DNA from: Synechococcus sp. ATX 2A4
Lineage (GTDB): Bacteria > Cyanobacteriota > Cyanobacteriia > PCC-6307 > Cyanobiaceae
Assembly (NCBI RefSeq): GCF_024346375.1
Contig: NZ_JAGQCV010000001.1
Coordinates: 310,001 to 374,000 of the forward strand
Length of the DNA: 64,000 nt
Direction of reading: 5' to 3'
The position numbers were made by a program, and so were the translations under genes. Below the pieces are notes generated by a model. That model was given only the letters and a program-made list of their open reading frames with translations, searched no databases and was not told the origin of the DNA. Within the stretch, counting starts at the first letter, position 1. Each line of letters opens with the position of its first letter. Below are positions 36,140 to 47,266 of the stretch, piece by piece.

Positions 36140-36364
36140 ATGGTTCGCTACTACCTCCTGCTGCCGGATCCGAAAGCCGGCGCCGAGGCCACGCTCGGGC
36201 GCATGCTCGACGACCGATCCGAAGCTTGCTTCGACGCCACCACCACACCCCCGGGCTGGCAGAACTGCACGAATCAGATTCAGCGCCGGCTGCACGCCCA
36301 CGACAAAATCGCCGAAATCAGCCTGGAGCGCGCCCAAGCCTGGCAACCCTCCGCCTTTGCCTGA
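36140..36364 (+). CDS. Small hypothetical protein, 74 residues
   Basis: From ATG 36140: MVRYYLLLPDPKAGAEATLG, RMLDDRSEACFDATTTPPGW, QNCTNQIQRRLHAHDKIAEI. Soluble, two Cys, no known domain. Its stop overlaps the presumed TTG start of the cupin gene, which favours a real, co-transcribed gene. Confidence 0.55.
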   Translation: MVRYYLLLPDPKAGAEATLGRMLDDRSEACFDATTTPPGWQNCTNQIQRRLHAHDKIAEISLERAQAWQPSAFA

Positions 36365-36764
36365 GTCCGGCCACGAGCCTCCAACAGGCCTAGAGCCTGA
36401 GGCTGACGCCGGCGTCGGCCGGTGTGAGCGCCCGTGGGGCTGGTTCGAAACTCTCGCCGACGGCAACACCTACCGGGTGAAGCGGCTGCTGGTGCTGGCT
36501 CACCGGCGCATCAGCCTGCAGCGGCATCGCCACCGCTGCGAGCACTGGGTGGTGGTGGCCGGCAACGGTTGGCTGGAGCTGGAGGGGGAATCAATGCCTG
36601 CCCAACCGGGCGCCACCCTGTTCATCCCCGTGGGCGCGATGCACCGGCTCACTGCCGGCTCCAGCGATCTGGTGATCGTTGAGGTGCAGCGGGGCAGTCG
36701 CCTCGAAGAAAGCGACATCGAGCGGTGGCAGGACGATTACGGCCGAACTGTCAGCAGCACATGA
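36357..36764 (+). CDS. Mannose-6-phosphate isomerase type II-like cupin
   Basis: 135 residues from TTG 36357; the conserved part starts at RCERPWGWFETLADG, so a later start cannot be excluded. The cupin core RRISLQRHRHRCEHWVVVAG and GATLFIPVGAMHRLTAGS carries the metal ligands (HxH, E, H) of the C-terminal domain of bifunctional ManC/AlgA proteins. Stand-alone versions isomerise fructose-6-phosphate and mannose-6-phosphate for GDP-mannose and surface polysaccharide. No guanylyltransferase domain is attached. Confidence 0.85.
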   Translation: MPESGHEPPTGLEPEADAGVGRCERPWGWFETLADGNTYRVKRLLVLAHRRISLQRHRHRCEHWVVVAGNGWLELEGESMPAQPGATLFIPVGAMHRLTAGSSDLVIVEVQRGSRLEESDIERWQDDYGRTVSST

Positions 36765-36781
36765 GCGGGACTTCAGCCGTT

Positions 36782-36917
36782 CAGGTGTTACATTGTGGGT
36801 TCACCCTTTAATGAAGGGCAAGGCAGGCGTGCTACAGGCCATCAAGGCCATGAGCTTCGGGTTGCTGCCGGCCTGTGTTGAAGGAACTCCTCAGGCCCCA
36901 GCCACCCACCCAGATTC
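36782..36917 (+). promoter_or_regulatory. Probable leader of the DEAD-box helicase gene
   Basis: Between the cupin stop and the helicase GTG. TTACATTGT near 36788-36796 resembles an extended -10 element, and CCCTT-TAATG-AAGGG at 36804-36818 is a perfect small hairpin just behind it. RNA helicase genes of this type often have structured, cold-responsive leaders. No experimental support. Confidence 0.3.
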
Positions 36918-38900
36918 GTGACCCAGCCTTCTGCTTGCGAGAGCTTCGCGTGCTCCGTTGACACCAACGCGTCCCTCGCCGCCTCCGATTCCACCCCGAC
37001 GAGCCCCCCCATCACCACCATTTCTCTCTCCGCTGACCCAACCGTCACCGATTCCTCCGAACTGCCGCTGACAAGCGTGGATCTCACTGCGCTGGAAACC
37101 TCCTGCAGCAGCAGCACCGTGGCGGAAGCCATCAATGAGGCCAGCACTTTGACCGTGCCGGTGAGCACCACCGAAGCTCCTGCTGAGCCGAAGAACGGCT
37201 TTGCCAGCTTCGGCTTCTCCGCCGAGTTGCTTGAAGCCGTCGAAGGCTGCGGCTACACCGAACCTTCCCCGATTCAGAAAGCCGCCATTCCCGAGCTGCT
37301 GCTGGGCCGCGATCTGGTGGGCCAAGCGCAGACCGGCACCGGCAAGACAGCCGCCTTCGCCCTCCCCCTGCTGGCCCGCCTCGATCCAGCCCAGCGCACC
37401 CCTCAGGTGCTGGTGCTCACCCCCACGCGCGAGCTGGCGCTGCAGGTGGCGGAATCCTTCAACAGCTACGCCACCAAACTCCCGCAGGTGCGGGTGCTCC
37501 CCATCTACGGCGGTGCCGATTTCCGCGACCAGATCGTGCGTTTGCGCCGTGGTGTGCAGGTGGTGGTGGGCACTCCTGGCCGGGTGATGGATCACATGCG
37601 CCAAGGCACCCTCGATCTTTCCGGCCTGCGCAGCCTCGTGCTCGACGAAGCCGATGAAATGCTGCGCATGGGCTTCATCGACGACGTGGAGTGGGTGCTG
37701 GGGCAGTTGCCGAGCGAGCGCCAGGTGATCCTGTTCTCTGCCACCATGCCGGCCGAAATTCGGCGGCTCTCAAAGAACTATCTCCGCAGCCCGGCGGAAG
37801 TGACGATCCGGCAGAAAGGGGCTGAATCCAGCTCCATTCGCCAGCGCCATCTGGTGGTGAACGGATCGCAGAAACTTGAAGCGCTCACCAGGGTGCTTGA
37901 GGCCGAAAGCAGCGAAGGTGTGATCATTTTCGCCCGCACCAAGGCCATCACCCTGGCGGTGTCTGAAGCCCTTGAACAGCAGGGCCACGATGTCGCCGTC
38001 CTCAACGGCGATGTGCCGCAGGCCCAGCGGGAGCGCACCGTGGAGCGGCTGCGCAGCGGCAAGGTGAATGTGCTGGTGGCCACCGACGTGGCCGCCCGCG
38101 GCCTCGACGTCGATCGCATCACCTTGGTGATCAACTTCGATATCCCCTTCGACAGCGAGGCCTATGTCCACCGTATCGGCCGCACCGGCCGGGCCGGTCG
38201 CAAGGGCGACGCGATCCTCTTCCTCACCCCACGGGAGCGCCGCTTCCTCTCAGGCCTTGAGCGCACCGTCGGCAAGCCGATCGACCTGATGGAGGTGCCC
38301 AGCAACGCCGATATCAACCAGAGCCGGCTCGACCGCCTGCGTCAGCGCCTCACCACTGCCGTGCAGGAACCTGCCAGTGAGCCCCAGGAGCTGGCCCTGC
38401 TGAGCGAAATCCTCTTGCGCGTCGGGCGCGAGATCGAAGCCACCCCTGAGCAGCTGGCCCTGGCCGCGCTGCAGCTTGCCGTGGGCGAGCGCCCGCTGCT
38501 GGCCCAAGGCGAAGAAAACTGGCAACAGAGCGGCGGCCGCGACCGTGACCGCCAACGGGACGGCGATGGCCGCCGCGGCGAACGCGGCGACCAACGGCGA
38601 CCCCTCGGCCAGGGCCGCAGTGGCTCCGGGCTTCGCGATGAAGGCAGCGCCCCCCCCGACGACCAGATGGACCGCTTCCGCATCGAAGTGGGCTGGCGTG
38701 ACCGGGTTAAGCCGGGCAACATCGTCGGAGCGATCGCCAATGAGGCCGGTCTCAACGGCCGCAGCATCGGCAGGATCCAGATCTTCGACACGCACAGCGT
38801 GATCGATTTGCCCAAGGGAATGCCTGAAGATGTGTTCGCTGCTCTCGCCCGGCTGCGGGTGATGAACAAGGAACTGCAGATCTCCCGCCACGAGGGCTGA
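36918..38900 (+). CDS. DEAD-box RNA helicase with DbpA-type RNA-binding domain
   Basis: 660 residues from GTG 36918. The first 90 are Ser/Thr-rich and unstructured. Then Q motif (GFSAELLEAVEGCGYTEPSP), Walker A AQTGTGKT, PTRELALQ, TPGRVMDH, DEADEML, SAT, ARGLDVDRITLVIN and HRIGRTGRAGR. A basic RG/RD-rich linker follows at about 535-570, then a DbpA RNA-binding fold (FRIEVGWRDRVKPGNIVGAI). The layout matches DeaD/CsdA and cyanobacterial CrhR, which open RNA duplexes in ribosome assembly and cold or redox stress. Confidence 0.93.
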   Translation: MTQPSACESFACSVDTNASLAASDSTPTSPPITTISLSADPTVTDSSELPLTSVDLTALETSCSSSTVAEAINEASTLTVPVSTTEAPAEPKNGFASFGFSAELLEAVEGCGYTEPSPIQKAAIPELLLGRDLVGQAQTGTGKTAAFALPLLARLDPAQRTPQVLVLTPTRELALQVAESFNSYATKLPQVRVLPIYGGADFRDQIVRLRRGVQVVVGTPGRVMDHMRQGTLDLSGLRSLVLDEADEMLRMGFIDDVEWVLGQLPSERQVILFSATMPAEIRRLSKNYLRSPAEVTIRQKGAESSSIRQRHLVVNGSQKLEALTRVLEAESSEGVIIFARTKAITLAVSEALEQQGHDVAVLNGDVPQAQRERTVERLRSGKVNVLVATDVAARGLDVDRITLVINFDIPFDSEAYVHRIGRTGRAGRKGDAILFLTPRERRFLSGLERTVGKPIDLMEVPSNADINQSRLDRLRQRLTTAVQEPASEPQELALLSEILLRVGREIEATPEQLALAALQLAVGERPLLAQGEENWQQSGGRDRDRQRDGDGRRGERGDQRRPLGQGRSGSGLRDEGSAPPDDQMDRFRIEVGWRDRVKPGNIVGAIANEAGLNGRSIGRIQIFDTHSVIDLPKGMPEDVFAALARLRVMNKELQISRHEG

Positions 38901-38938
38901 TCCCCTCGGCCCTTCCAGCCATCGCCTTGAGGCCCTCC

Positions 38939-39223
38939 ATGCGCCAGGTCTTCGCCTTCACCTCGCTGGCCGCCCTCACGCTCTTCCCCGTTCCGGTGGA
39001 AGCCGAAACGCTGAGCGCGTCGGCTTCCAACCGTAACGACAGCGTCACGAGGTTCTGCCTGGCGGGGTTTCAAGCCGCGTTTCAGGCAGCCCGGATCGTG
39101 CCCCCGGACGGGATGGGGGCTTACACCTGCAGCTGCTTCGTGGAGCAGGTGAACAAAGGCTCCAGCATCCAGGGAGCCACTGACATCTGCCGGCAGCTCG
39201 CCACCACGAAATACCGACTCTGA
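38939..39223 (+). CDS. Small exported Cys-containing protein
   Basis: 94 residues from ATG 38939 (MRQVFAFTSLAALTLFPVPV). Signal peptide 1-22 with cleavage near VEAE. The mature 72 residues contain four Cys (RFCLAGF, YTCSCF, DICRQL) that could form two disulfides, with a helical pattern like small cyanobacterial secreted proteins of unknown role. A TTG 12 nt upstream is an alternative start. Follows the helicase by 38 nt. Confidence 0.7.
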   Translation: MRQVFAFTSLAALTLFPVPVEAETLSASASNRNDSVTRFCLAGFQAAFQAARIVPPDGMGAYTCSCFVEQVNKGSSIQGATDICRQLATTKYRL

Positions 39224-39227
39224 GCGT

Positions 39228-39428
39228 TCAGCTCCAGAGGCTGGTCACGCCGTCGGTGCAGAGCAGGCTCACCTGCTCCAGGGCCAGCTTTTCAAGCGTG
39301 GCGATCAACGTGGCCTGCACCTCACTGGACTCGGTGAGCACGAGGGATTGCAGCAGATCGAAACGGTCCTGAGGGGCGAGCTCGCCGTTCTCGCACCAGG
39401 CCAGACTCCAGGGAACAGGGGCAGACAT
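39228..39428 (-). CDS. Small hypothetical protein, 66 residues
   Basis: From ATG 39428: [60 protein letters not shown]. Acidic, helical, ending VTSLWS. Shares the xWxENGELxPxD phrase with the gene at 21551-21736. Ends 4 nt from the converging exported-protein gene. Function unknown. Confidence 0.6.
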   Translation of the reverse strand: MSAPVPWSLAWCENGELAPQDRFDLLQSLVLTESSEVQATLIATLEKLALEQVSLLCTDGVTSLWS

Positions 39429-39543
39429 TGGTTCGGGATCGCTGGGTGTTGGTTCCGTGACAATCAGATGGCCTTCGCCCTTTTCCTCTCTTCTTCCCTT
39501 TTCCTTCTGTTCTGCTTCACGCTTTGCCACGCCTGCCCAGGCC

Positions 39544-41370
<1,827 letters not shown>

Positions 41371-41376
<6 letters not shown>

Positions 41377-41430
41377 AAGCAGGCCCAAAGCAAGCGGCTG
41401 GCATGAAAGCAGGCCCAAAGCAAGCGGCTG
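41371..41430. repeat. Perfect 30-nt tandem duplication across a stop codon
   Basis: GCATGAAAGCAGGCCCAAAG plus CAAGCGGCTG occurs twice without mismatch (41371-41400, 41401-41430), then a partial third copy (GCTTGAAG). The first copy contains the TGA of the ABC transporter. Confidence 0.95.
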
Positions 41431-41596
41431 GCTTGAAGATGCCAGAACGAACGCTGCTGGCCTGATGCAACTTCGCCGCAGCCGCAGGACCACAAGAGAG
41501 GCAAATGTTCGGCCTTCGCTGGATCCGCCACGACGGGGCCGCCGGGAATGTTGCAGCATGGACAAAACATTCAGGGCCCCCTGCTGCCCCCTGACG

Positions 41597-42226
41597 ATGG
41601 CGCAGAGCTCCGGACCCCACGAACTGCCGCCGACGTCCCAGACGGAACTGCTGGAGCTGCCGCTCGACCGCCTACAGCCCACCCAGCTCTGCCTCGGTCT
41701 GGCGGAAGTGCGGGCCCGGGCTTGTGATTTCCGCCTTGAATCCCCAGCCAGCCGCCGCCGCTACCTGCGCAGCCGTCCGGTGCCGGTGGCGGTCAGCAGC
41801 GCCGGGGAGCACTGGATGATCGACCGCCATCACCGGTTGCGGGCCCTGCTCGATGTCGACCCGGGCGTGAGCGTGTACTGCGCCGTCGTGCTGCGGCTGG
41901 AGGGCGCCAGCCGTGCCCACTGCCTCGAAGAGCTCAACCGCCGCGGTTGGCTGTATCTGCACGATGGCGAGGGGCGCGGACCGCACCCACCGGAGCGCTT
42001 GCCGAGGCGCTTGGAGGCGCTTGGCGACGACCCCTACCGCAGTCTGGTCTGGAAGCTCAAGCAGGAGGGGCTGATCCGCGCCCAACCAACCCTGCCCTTC
42101 CATGAGTTTCGCTGGGGCGCCTGGCTCCGCCAGCAACCGCTGCCACCGTTCAGTTCGATCGAGCTGGATCCGGCACTGCCGGCGGCGCGCGAATTGGTGC
42201 GCCAACGCCGCGATCAGGGCCGCTGA
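41597..42226 (+). CDS. ParB-like nuclease domain protein (ParBc_2 type)
   Basis: 209 residues from ATG 41597 (MAQSSGPHELPPTSQTELLE); ATGs at 41465 and 41558 would give longer forms with a basic lead. The core PLDRLQPTQLCLGLAEVRAR, RSRPVPVAVSS and HWMIDRHHRLRALLD is that of the putative ParB-like nuclease family (PF08857). The DRHHRLRAL block matches the phosphate-binding motif of ParB/sulfiredoxin folds. It lacks the HTH and dimer domains of chromosomal ParB and so is not a segregation protein. Role unknown. Confidence 0.75.
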   Translation: MAQSSGPHELPPTSQTELLELPLDRLQPTQLCLGLAEVRARACDFRLESPASRRRYLRSRPVPVAVSSAGEHWMIDRHHRLRALLDVDPGVSVYCAVVLRLEGASRAHCLEELNRRGWLYLHDGEGRGPHPPERLPRRLEALGDDPYRSLVWKLKQEGLIRAQPTLPFHEFRWGAWLRQQPLPPFSSIELDPALPAARELVRQRRDQGR

Positions 42227-42304
42227 GCACACCAGCTCAGGAACTGACTCACCTTGCTGAACCTGGGGTAGAAATCCGCCGGCGGGATGAAATAAGGTTT
42301 CAAT

Positions 42305-43276
42305 ATGAAGACATCGGCAGCAAAGCGCCAGAGATCCACATCGGTTCCTTCGGCGCCTGTAGCCGGACGCCAGAGCGCTCCACCGCCCAAGCGACGTTCC
42401 GGCGGCCTTGGGCCGATCCTGGTCGCCGTCATGTGCGGGCTTGGCGGCGGGCTGGCCTTGGCGGTGCCGTTGGCCGATCTGATCAAGGGCAACACCACCG
42501 TGAAGCTGGAAGGCTTCCGCAATCCTTTCGGCAGCTGGGTTGACACCGACCGCGATCTGCTGGTGCTTGGATCTGATGTGGGCGGTGGCAACACCGATGT
42601 GATCTTTACCCTGCGGGTGGAGAACGGCAAAACCCAGATCACCCAGGTGCCGCGCGACACCTACATCGATTCCGCTCGCTTCGGCCCGATCAAGGCCAAC
42701 GCCCTTTTCGCCTACGGCGGCATTGAGGCCGTGAAGGAGGAGCTTTCCGAGCGCCTCGGCCGGCCGATCGGTCACCACATCAGGGTGAACCTCAGCGCGA
42801 TCCGGCGCATGGGCGATGTGCTGGGTGGCGTGGAAGTGGATGTGCCGAAGCGCATGTACTACGTGGACAACAGCCAGGGCCTCACCATCGACCTGCAGCC
42901 GGGCCTGCAGACGCTCAAGGGCCGCGATCTGGAAGGCTTTCTGCGCTGGCGCCACGACGAGAACGCGGATATCGGCCGCATCGAGCGGCAGCAGCTGGTT
43001 CTGGCGGCGGTGTTCCGCAAGCTGATCCGGCCGGACAACCTCATGCGCCTGCCCACCCTGCTCACTGCCGCTGGGGAAGACGTCAAGACCGATCTGGGAC
43101 CCATGGAAATCGGTGGCCTGATCACCGCCATGGCCTCCACCCAGCTCAGCACCGAGCGACTCGGTGGCCGGCCGTTCGATCGCAACGGCATCAGCTACTG
43201 GGAGGCCGACTGGCCCAGCACCGCCAGCACCTCCCCAGAGCCGGCCGACAACGGCCGCTACCGCTTCCTCTTCTGA
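42305..43276 (+). CDS. LytR-CpsA-Psr family protein
   Basis: 323 residues. Basic, Pro-rich cytoplasmic N terminus, one membrane anchor (35-58), then the LCP domain outside: DRDLLVLGSDVGGGNTDVIF, ITQVPRDTYI, KANALFAYGGIEAV, VDVPKRMYYVDN, and ALF-like LQTLKGRDLEGFLRWRHDE followed by ADIGRIERQQ. The Arg residues that contact the polyprenyl pyrophosphate head are present (QVPRDT, WRHD, GRIER). Family members transfer glycopolymers from undecaprenyl carriers to the cell wall; in cyanobacteria the acceptor is unclear. Heads the envelope-gene row. Confidence 0.88.
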   Translation: MKTSAAKRQRSTSVPSAPVAGRQSAPPPKRRSGGLGPILVAVMCGLGGGLALAVPLADLIKGNTTVKLEGFRNPFGSWVDTDRDLLVLGSDVGGGNTDVIFTLRVENGKTQITQVPRDTYIDSARFGPIKANALFAYGGIEAVKEELSERLGRPIGHHIRVNLSAIRRMGDVLGGVEVDVPKRMYYVDNSQGLTIDLQPGLQTLKGRDLEGFLRWRHDENADIGRIERQQLVLAAVFRKLIRPDNLMRLPTLLTAAGEDVKTDLGPMEIGGLITAMASTQLSTERLGGRPFDRNGISYWEADWPSTASTSPEPADNGRYRFLF

Positions 43277-43306
43277 GCCACGGCGCCAAGACAGGAACCA
43301 GCCGCC

Positions 43307-44356
43307 ATGGACGGGGCCGGTACCGTGCCGGCAATGCGCCGCAGCGCTGCTATGGCCCCACTCTCCCCTTTGCTTCAGCAGAGCCTCCGCCTTGGCCTGG
43401 CCAGCCTGATCACCGCCGCGATCGCGCTCTGGAGCGATCGGATCGCGTTCGTGTGGTACCCGCTGCTGGCCGTGATCTTCGTCATCGATGACAACGACGA
43501 GCTGACCGTGAAAGCGGCCATGGCCCGGGTGCTCGGCACCGCCAGCGGCGGCCTGGTGGCCTTTCTCGTGCACACGATCATGGACGGCTGGCCCGCGGTG
43601 CTGGTGTCCCTGCTGCTGACCGTGCCCCTGCTGCGCCTGCTGGGCTGGCAAGGGGGGCTGTCCACCGCCGTGACGATCAGCCTGATGTTCCTGCTGATCC
43701 CCCGGTACACCGAACTCAACTGGGATTACGTGTTCAACCGCATGGTGGACACCTCCGTGGGAATCGTGGTTGCACTGCTGACGGCCCTGCTGTTCTGGCC
43801 GAAGAACAGGCTGCAGCGCATCGGAGCCCTGGAGCGGCAGTTGCACACCAACTTGCAGTTGCAGCTCGTCGCCCTGGTGGCATGGACACAGCTGGGGCAG
43901 GCACGACCCGCGCCGCTCTCCCGAGCCGACTTCACCGCCCGCCTGCTCGCCCTGGAGCAACTGGTGCAGCAGGAACAGGCGGGCCATGCCCGGCACCTGC
44001 TGCGGCAGGCGCGCTGGCGGCAGCGGCTGCTGATCTGGCAGACCATTCACCACCACTGGGTGCAGTTCGAACGCCTGCTCGGCCAGCTCCCCGCCCACCT
44101 GGGCAATGAGCCGGCCGTCGCCGCGTTGGCGCCGCAGCTGCAACGGGCGCTTCAGCATCTGCAGTCGCCGGCGGCAGGCGGCGATGGTCCCCTGCACCTG
44201 CAGCCGGTCCAGGGGGTGCTGGCCCTGCCAGCGCTGCTGCTGCTCTCGCTGGAGGAGGAACACCGCCGGCTGCGGCGGGCGCTGCTGTCGCTGCAGTTCT
44301 GCGAACGGAGCACCCTGGCTCGGGCCGGCACCGCCAGCCTGGAGCCGGCCCGATGA
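43307..44356 (+). CDS. FUSC-family membrane protein 1 (aromatic acid exporter-like)
   Basis: 349 residues from ATG 43307 (ATGs at 43334 and 43352 also possible). An N-terminal set of about five to six spans (SLRLGLASLITAAIALW to VVALLTALLFWPKNRL) followed by a long cytoplasmic helical region is the half-size FUSC/ArAE layout. Such proteins, like AaeB and YccS, export aromatic acids or other small organic compounds. Ends with ATGA overlap into a second FUSC gene, suggesting that the two form a heteromeric pump. Confidence 0.8.
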   Translation: MDGAGTVPAMRRSAAMAPLSPLLQQSLRLGLASLITAAIALWSDRIAFVWYPLLAVIFVIDDNDELTVKAAMARVLGTASGGLVAFLVHTIMDGWPAVLVSLLLTVPLLRLLGWQGGLSTAVTISLMFLLIPRYTELNWDYVFNRMVDTSVGIVVALLTALLFWPKNRLQRIGALERQLHTNLQLQLVALVAWTQLGQARPAPLSRADFTARLLALEQLVQQEQAGHARHLLRQARWRQRLLIWQTIHHHWVQFERLLGQLPAHLGNEPAVAALAPQLQRALQHLQSPAAGGDGPLHLQPVQGVLALPALLLLSLEEEHRRLRRALLSLQFCERSTLARAGTASLEPAR

Positions 44357-45432
44357 AGCTGCCGCCGCGGCAGGAATGGCGCCTGGCGGTGGTGACCGGG
44401 CTGAGTACCGGCTTTGCGGTGCTGAGCCCGTTGCCGGATGGGTACTACATGCCGATGGCGATCACCGCCGTGATGGCCGGCAGCTACGGCGGCTCCTATG
44501 CCCTGGGCCGCCAGCGGCTGCTGGGCAGCCTGATGGGGGTGGCCATCCTGTTGGTGTGCCAGAGCGGCCTGCGCCTGCCCTTGCCCCTGGCCCTCGGCGT
44601 CGCCCTGACGCTCACCCGCCTGCTGGGCGGGGCGCTGGGTCTGCAGAGCGGCTACAAGGTGGCTGGCTTCATCGTGGTGATGGGCTGGCTGGTACACAGC
44701 TCCAACCTCTCCAGCTGGATTCCGTTGCGCCTGGGCTGGACCTGCCTGGGGATCGTGGTGGGGTTGCTGGCCGTGCGCTGGATCTGGCCCAGCAGGGCGA
44801 TCCAGCAGCAGAACGACGGCTGCCGGTGCCTGATGGGCACGATCGCCGCAGGCTTGCGCGAGGAAGGCCAGCGGCTCAGCAGCCCGCTGGCCCCCGCCGC
44901 TTCGGTCGGCGAGCGGCGCCGGCGCCACCGCCAGGACCTGGCCCAGCTGGTGGCCCTGCGGCAAGGCCTGCCTGCGGCGATCACGGAGCTGGGACTCAAT
45001 CCGGCCAGGCAGCCCCTGCATCACCTGTGGCAACTCTGCGATGCCACCTTTTCGCTGTTGCTTGGAACCCTCGACGGGCTGCGCAGCCTGCCGCCTCCAC
45101 TGCTGTCACCGCCGGCGCTGGTAGAGCTGAGAATGGCGGAAGTGAGGCTGCTGGACGCCATGGCCCAGCGGCTGGAGGGATGGCAGACCTGCCGCTTCGA
45201 GCAGGACGAGGCGTTGCCGTCAGTGGCGGCCAGCGGCAGGGCGCAAAGCGCGCAGAGCCAGGCCCTGGCCGTCGCTGCCCTGCGGGCCTGCCGCGAGCTG
45301 CTGCACAGCCCGGCCTTCGAGCAGCTGCCGACCGTTCGCCAGCGCCACGTAGCCCGCCGTCTGGTGCTGCTGGAGCATGCGGCCGAGGGGCTCGAAGCGA
45401 TGGAGCGGCGGTGGCAGGCGCTGCAGGCATGA
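44353..45432 (+). CDS. FUSC-family membrane protein 2
   Basis: 359 residues. Six spans in the first 140 residues (TGLSTGFAVLSPLPDGYYMP, LLGSLMGVAILLVCQ, GYKVAGFIVVMGWLVHSS, LGIVVGLLAVRWIWPSRAI), then a cytoplasmic helical part. The loop GYYMPMAITAVMAGSYGGSY is FUSC-like. It overlaps both neighbours by 4 nt (ATGA), so FUSC1, FUSC2 and the TolC-like channel are one translational unit. Confidence 0.8.
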   Translation: MKLPPRQEWRLAVVTGLSTGFAVLSPLPDGYYMPMAITAVMAGSYGGSYALGRQRLLGSLMGVAILLVCQSGLRLPLPLALGVALTLTRLLGGALGLQSGYKVAGFIVVMGWLVHSSNLSSWIPLRLGWTCLGIVVGLLAVRWIWPSRAIQQQNDGCRCLMGTIAAGLREEGQRLSSPLAPAASVGERRRRHRQDLAQLVALRQGLPAAITELGLNPARQPLHHLWQLCDATFSLLLGTLDGLRSLPPPLLSPPALVELRMAEVRLLDAMAQRLEGWQTCRFEQDEALPSVAASGRAQSAQSQALAVAALRACRELLHSPAFEQLPTVRQRHVARRLVLLEHAAEGLEAMERRWQALQA

Positions 45433-47216
45433 CCAGACCCACCGCCAGACTTGCGACCGTCGCCAGGCGTTCCATCACCAGGCGCTCCATCGCCGCCAGA
45501 CTCGCTTTGAGCGTGGCGCTGCTGACCATCACGCTGGAGCATGGACGGGCCGTGGCGGGGGCGGCAGGCGGGCCTGGCGCAGCCCGCGCCGGCCAGCAAC
45601 ATGCCGCTGCCCTGGAGCGCTCCTGGAGCCGCCTGGACGCCGAGCTGCGCCTGCTAGATCAGCTGTTGCCTGGAACGGAAGACGGAGAAACCGGTGGCGC
45701 CGCTCCTGGCGTGACGCCACCGGCCCCACCCCCGCTTGCCCTACCGACGGCGGCGCAGCTGCGCGACCAGCAGGTGCAGGCACTCAGCCTCGAGCAGGCG
45801 GTGGTGATCGCGCTGGCCGAAAGTCCCCAGCTGCAGACCCGGCGCCTGGAGGTGGCCGCGGCCCTGGCCCAGCTGGAGAGCCGCCTGGGTACCTATTGGC
45901 CCCGCATCGCCGCCGTGGGCGGGCTGTCCTACGACCAGACGGCGACACGGTTCGGGGTGCCCGCCGGCAACGGCAGCCTGGGCCTCGGGCCCAACTTCGC
46001 CGCCGCCGGGCTGCGGGCCGCCGACGGCTCAACCACCGACGGCCCGTTCTTCGTCCCCAGCGGTGCCAACGCCACTTTGAACCAGGGGGTGCGCCAACTG
46101 GGCGGTGGCCTGGAGCTGGATCTGGCTGTGCTGGATTTCGCCCGCAGCCCCACAATTCAGGCGGCCCGGGCGCGGCTGCGGCAGGCGCGAGCCGCCTATG
46201 CCAACAGCCTGCGGCACCGACAGCTGGAGGTCAGTGAGGCCTACTACGGCCTGCAGCGGGCCGATCAGTTGGTGCGCATCCGCGAAGCAGACCTGCGCAA
46301 CGACGGGGTGATCCTCGAAGAGGTGCTGGCGCTCAAGCAGGCGGGGCTGGTGCCCCGGCTCGACCTGCTGCGCCGCCAGGCCTTTGAAGCGGAAAGCGAG
46401 GAGCAGCTGATCCAGGCCCGCGCCGACCAGGCGGTGGCGCGCCGGCGGCTGGCGATCCTGCTGAATCTGCCGGCCAACCTCACCCCCCGCGCCGCGGACC
46501 CGATCCGGATCCAGCCCCGGTGGCCGTTTGGACTGGAGGAAAGCCTGCTGGCCGCCTACCACGACAATCCAGAGTTGGCGCTGGTGCTGGCCAGCCGCGA
46601 CGCCCTGGCCCAGGACCGCCAGGCCCTGGCCGCCCAGCTGCTGCCCCGCCTGAGCCTGTTCGCGGCTGCCGCCGCCGGCAGCAGCCAGACCCAACAGTGG
46701 AACATCAGCGGCGACTGCTGTGGCGCAACGGTGATCCCCACCCAGAACAGCGCAGGCACGGACTGGTCGGTGGGGCTGGCCTTCCGCTGGCTGCTCTTCG
46801 ACGGCGGCAGCACGGCGGCGGAGCTGCGGAGCCTGGCGCAGCAGGAGCAGGCCGAGGCGCAGCGCTATGCCGCCTCCCGCAACGACATCCGCCTGCGGCT
46901 GGAGCAGGCCTTCTTTGAACATGGAGCAAGCCTGGGCAGGCTGGCCTCCACCCAGCGGGGGGTGCGCGCCAGCCTGGAGGCCTACCGGGATGCCCGGCTC
47001 CGCTACCAGAGCGGCCTGACCAACGAAGTCACCCTGTCGCTGACCCAGGACCGACTGATCACCAGCCTGGTGCAGCGGCTGGAGGCCACCGTGGCCGTGA
47101 ACATCACCTACGCCCGGCTGCTGCGGGAACTGCTGCCGATGCCCACCGACACCGAGGCCGTCGTGCCGGTGCGGCTCACCCTGCCGGAGGGCGCCCGTCA
47201 GAAGCTGGGGCCGTGA
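45429..47216 (+). CDS. TolC-like outer-membrane efflux protein
   Basis: 595 residues from ATG 45429. A hydrophobic export signal (about 20-45), a proline-rich linker, then two repeats of the outer-membrane efflux fold. Repeat 1 starts at LSLEQAVVIALAESPQLQTR and repeat 2 at LEESLLAAYHDNPELALVLA; the GTDWSVGLAFRWLLFDGGST block precedes the last barrel strands. It should form a trimeric channel spanning outer membrane and periplasm. The translational coupling to two FUSC proteins suggests a tripartite efflux pump; no membrane-fusion protein is on this strand, but a HlyD-type adaptor lies convergently just behind. Confidence 0.88.
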   Translation: MTRPTARLATVARRSITRRSIAARLALSVALLTITLEHGRAVAGAAGGPGAARAGQQHAAALERSWSRLDAELRLLDQLLPGTEDGETGGAAPGVTPPAPPPLALPTAAQLRDQQVQALSLEQAVVIALAESPQLQTRRLEVAAALAQLESRLGTYWPRIAAVGGLSYDQTATRFGVPAGNGSLGLGPNFAAAGLRAADGSTTDGPFFVPSGANATLNQGVRQLGGGLELDLAVLDFARSPTIQAARARLRQARAAYANSLRHRQLEVSEAYYGLQRADQLVRIREADLRNDGVILEEVLALKQAGLVPRLDLLRRQAFEAESEEQLIQARADQAVARRRLAILLNLPANLTPRAADPIRIQPRWPFGLEESLLAAYHDNPELALVLASRDALAQDRQALAAQLLPRLSLFAAAAAGSSQTQQWNISGDCCGATVIPTQNSAGTDWSVGLAFRWLLFDGGSTAAELRSLAQQEQAEAQRYAASRNDIRLRLEQAFFEHGASLGRLASTQRGVRASLEAYRDARLRYQSGLTNEVTLSLTQDRLITSLVQRLEATVAVNITYARLLRELLPMPTDTEAVVPVRLTLPEGARQKLGP

Positions 47217-47266
47217 TGAGCCCTGGCAGCGCAACGCTCCGGATCGGCAGCCTGCGGCTGCACCGA

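Noticed and set aside
36440-36460. tRNA-like GGTTCGAAAC box
   Set aside because: Lies inside the cupin coding frame and no cloverleaf can be drawn around it.
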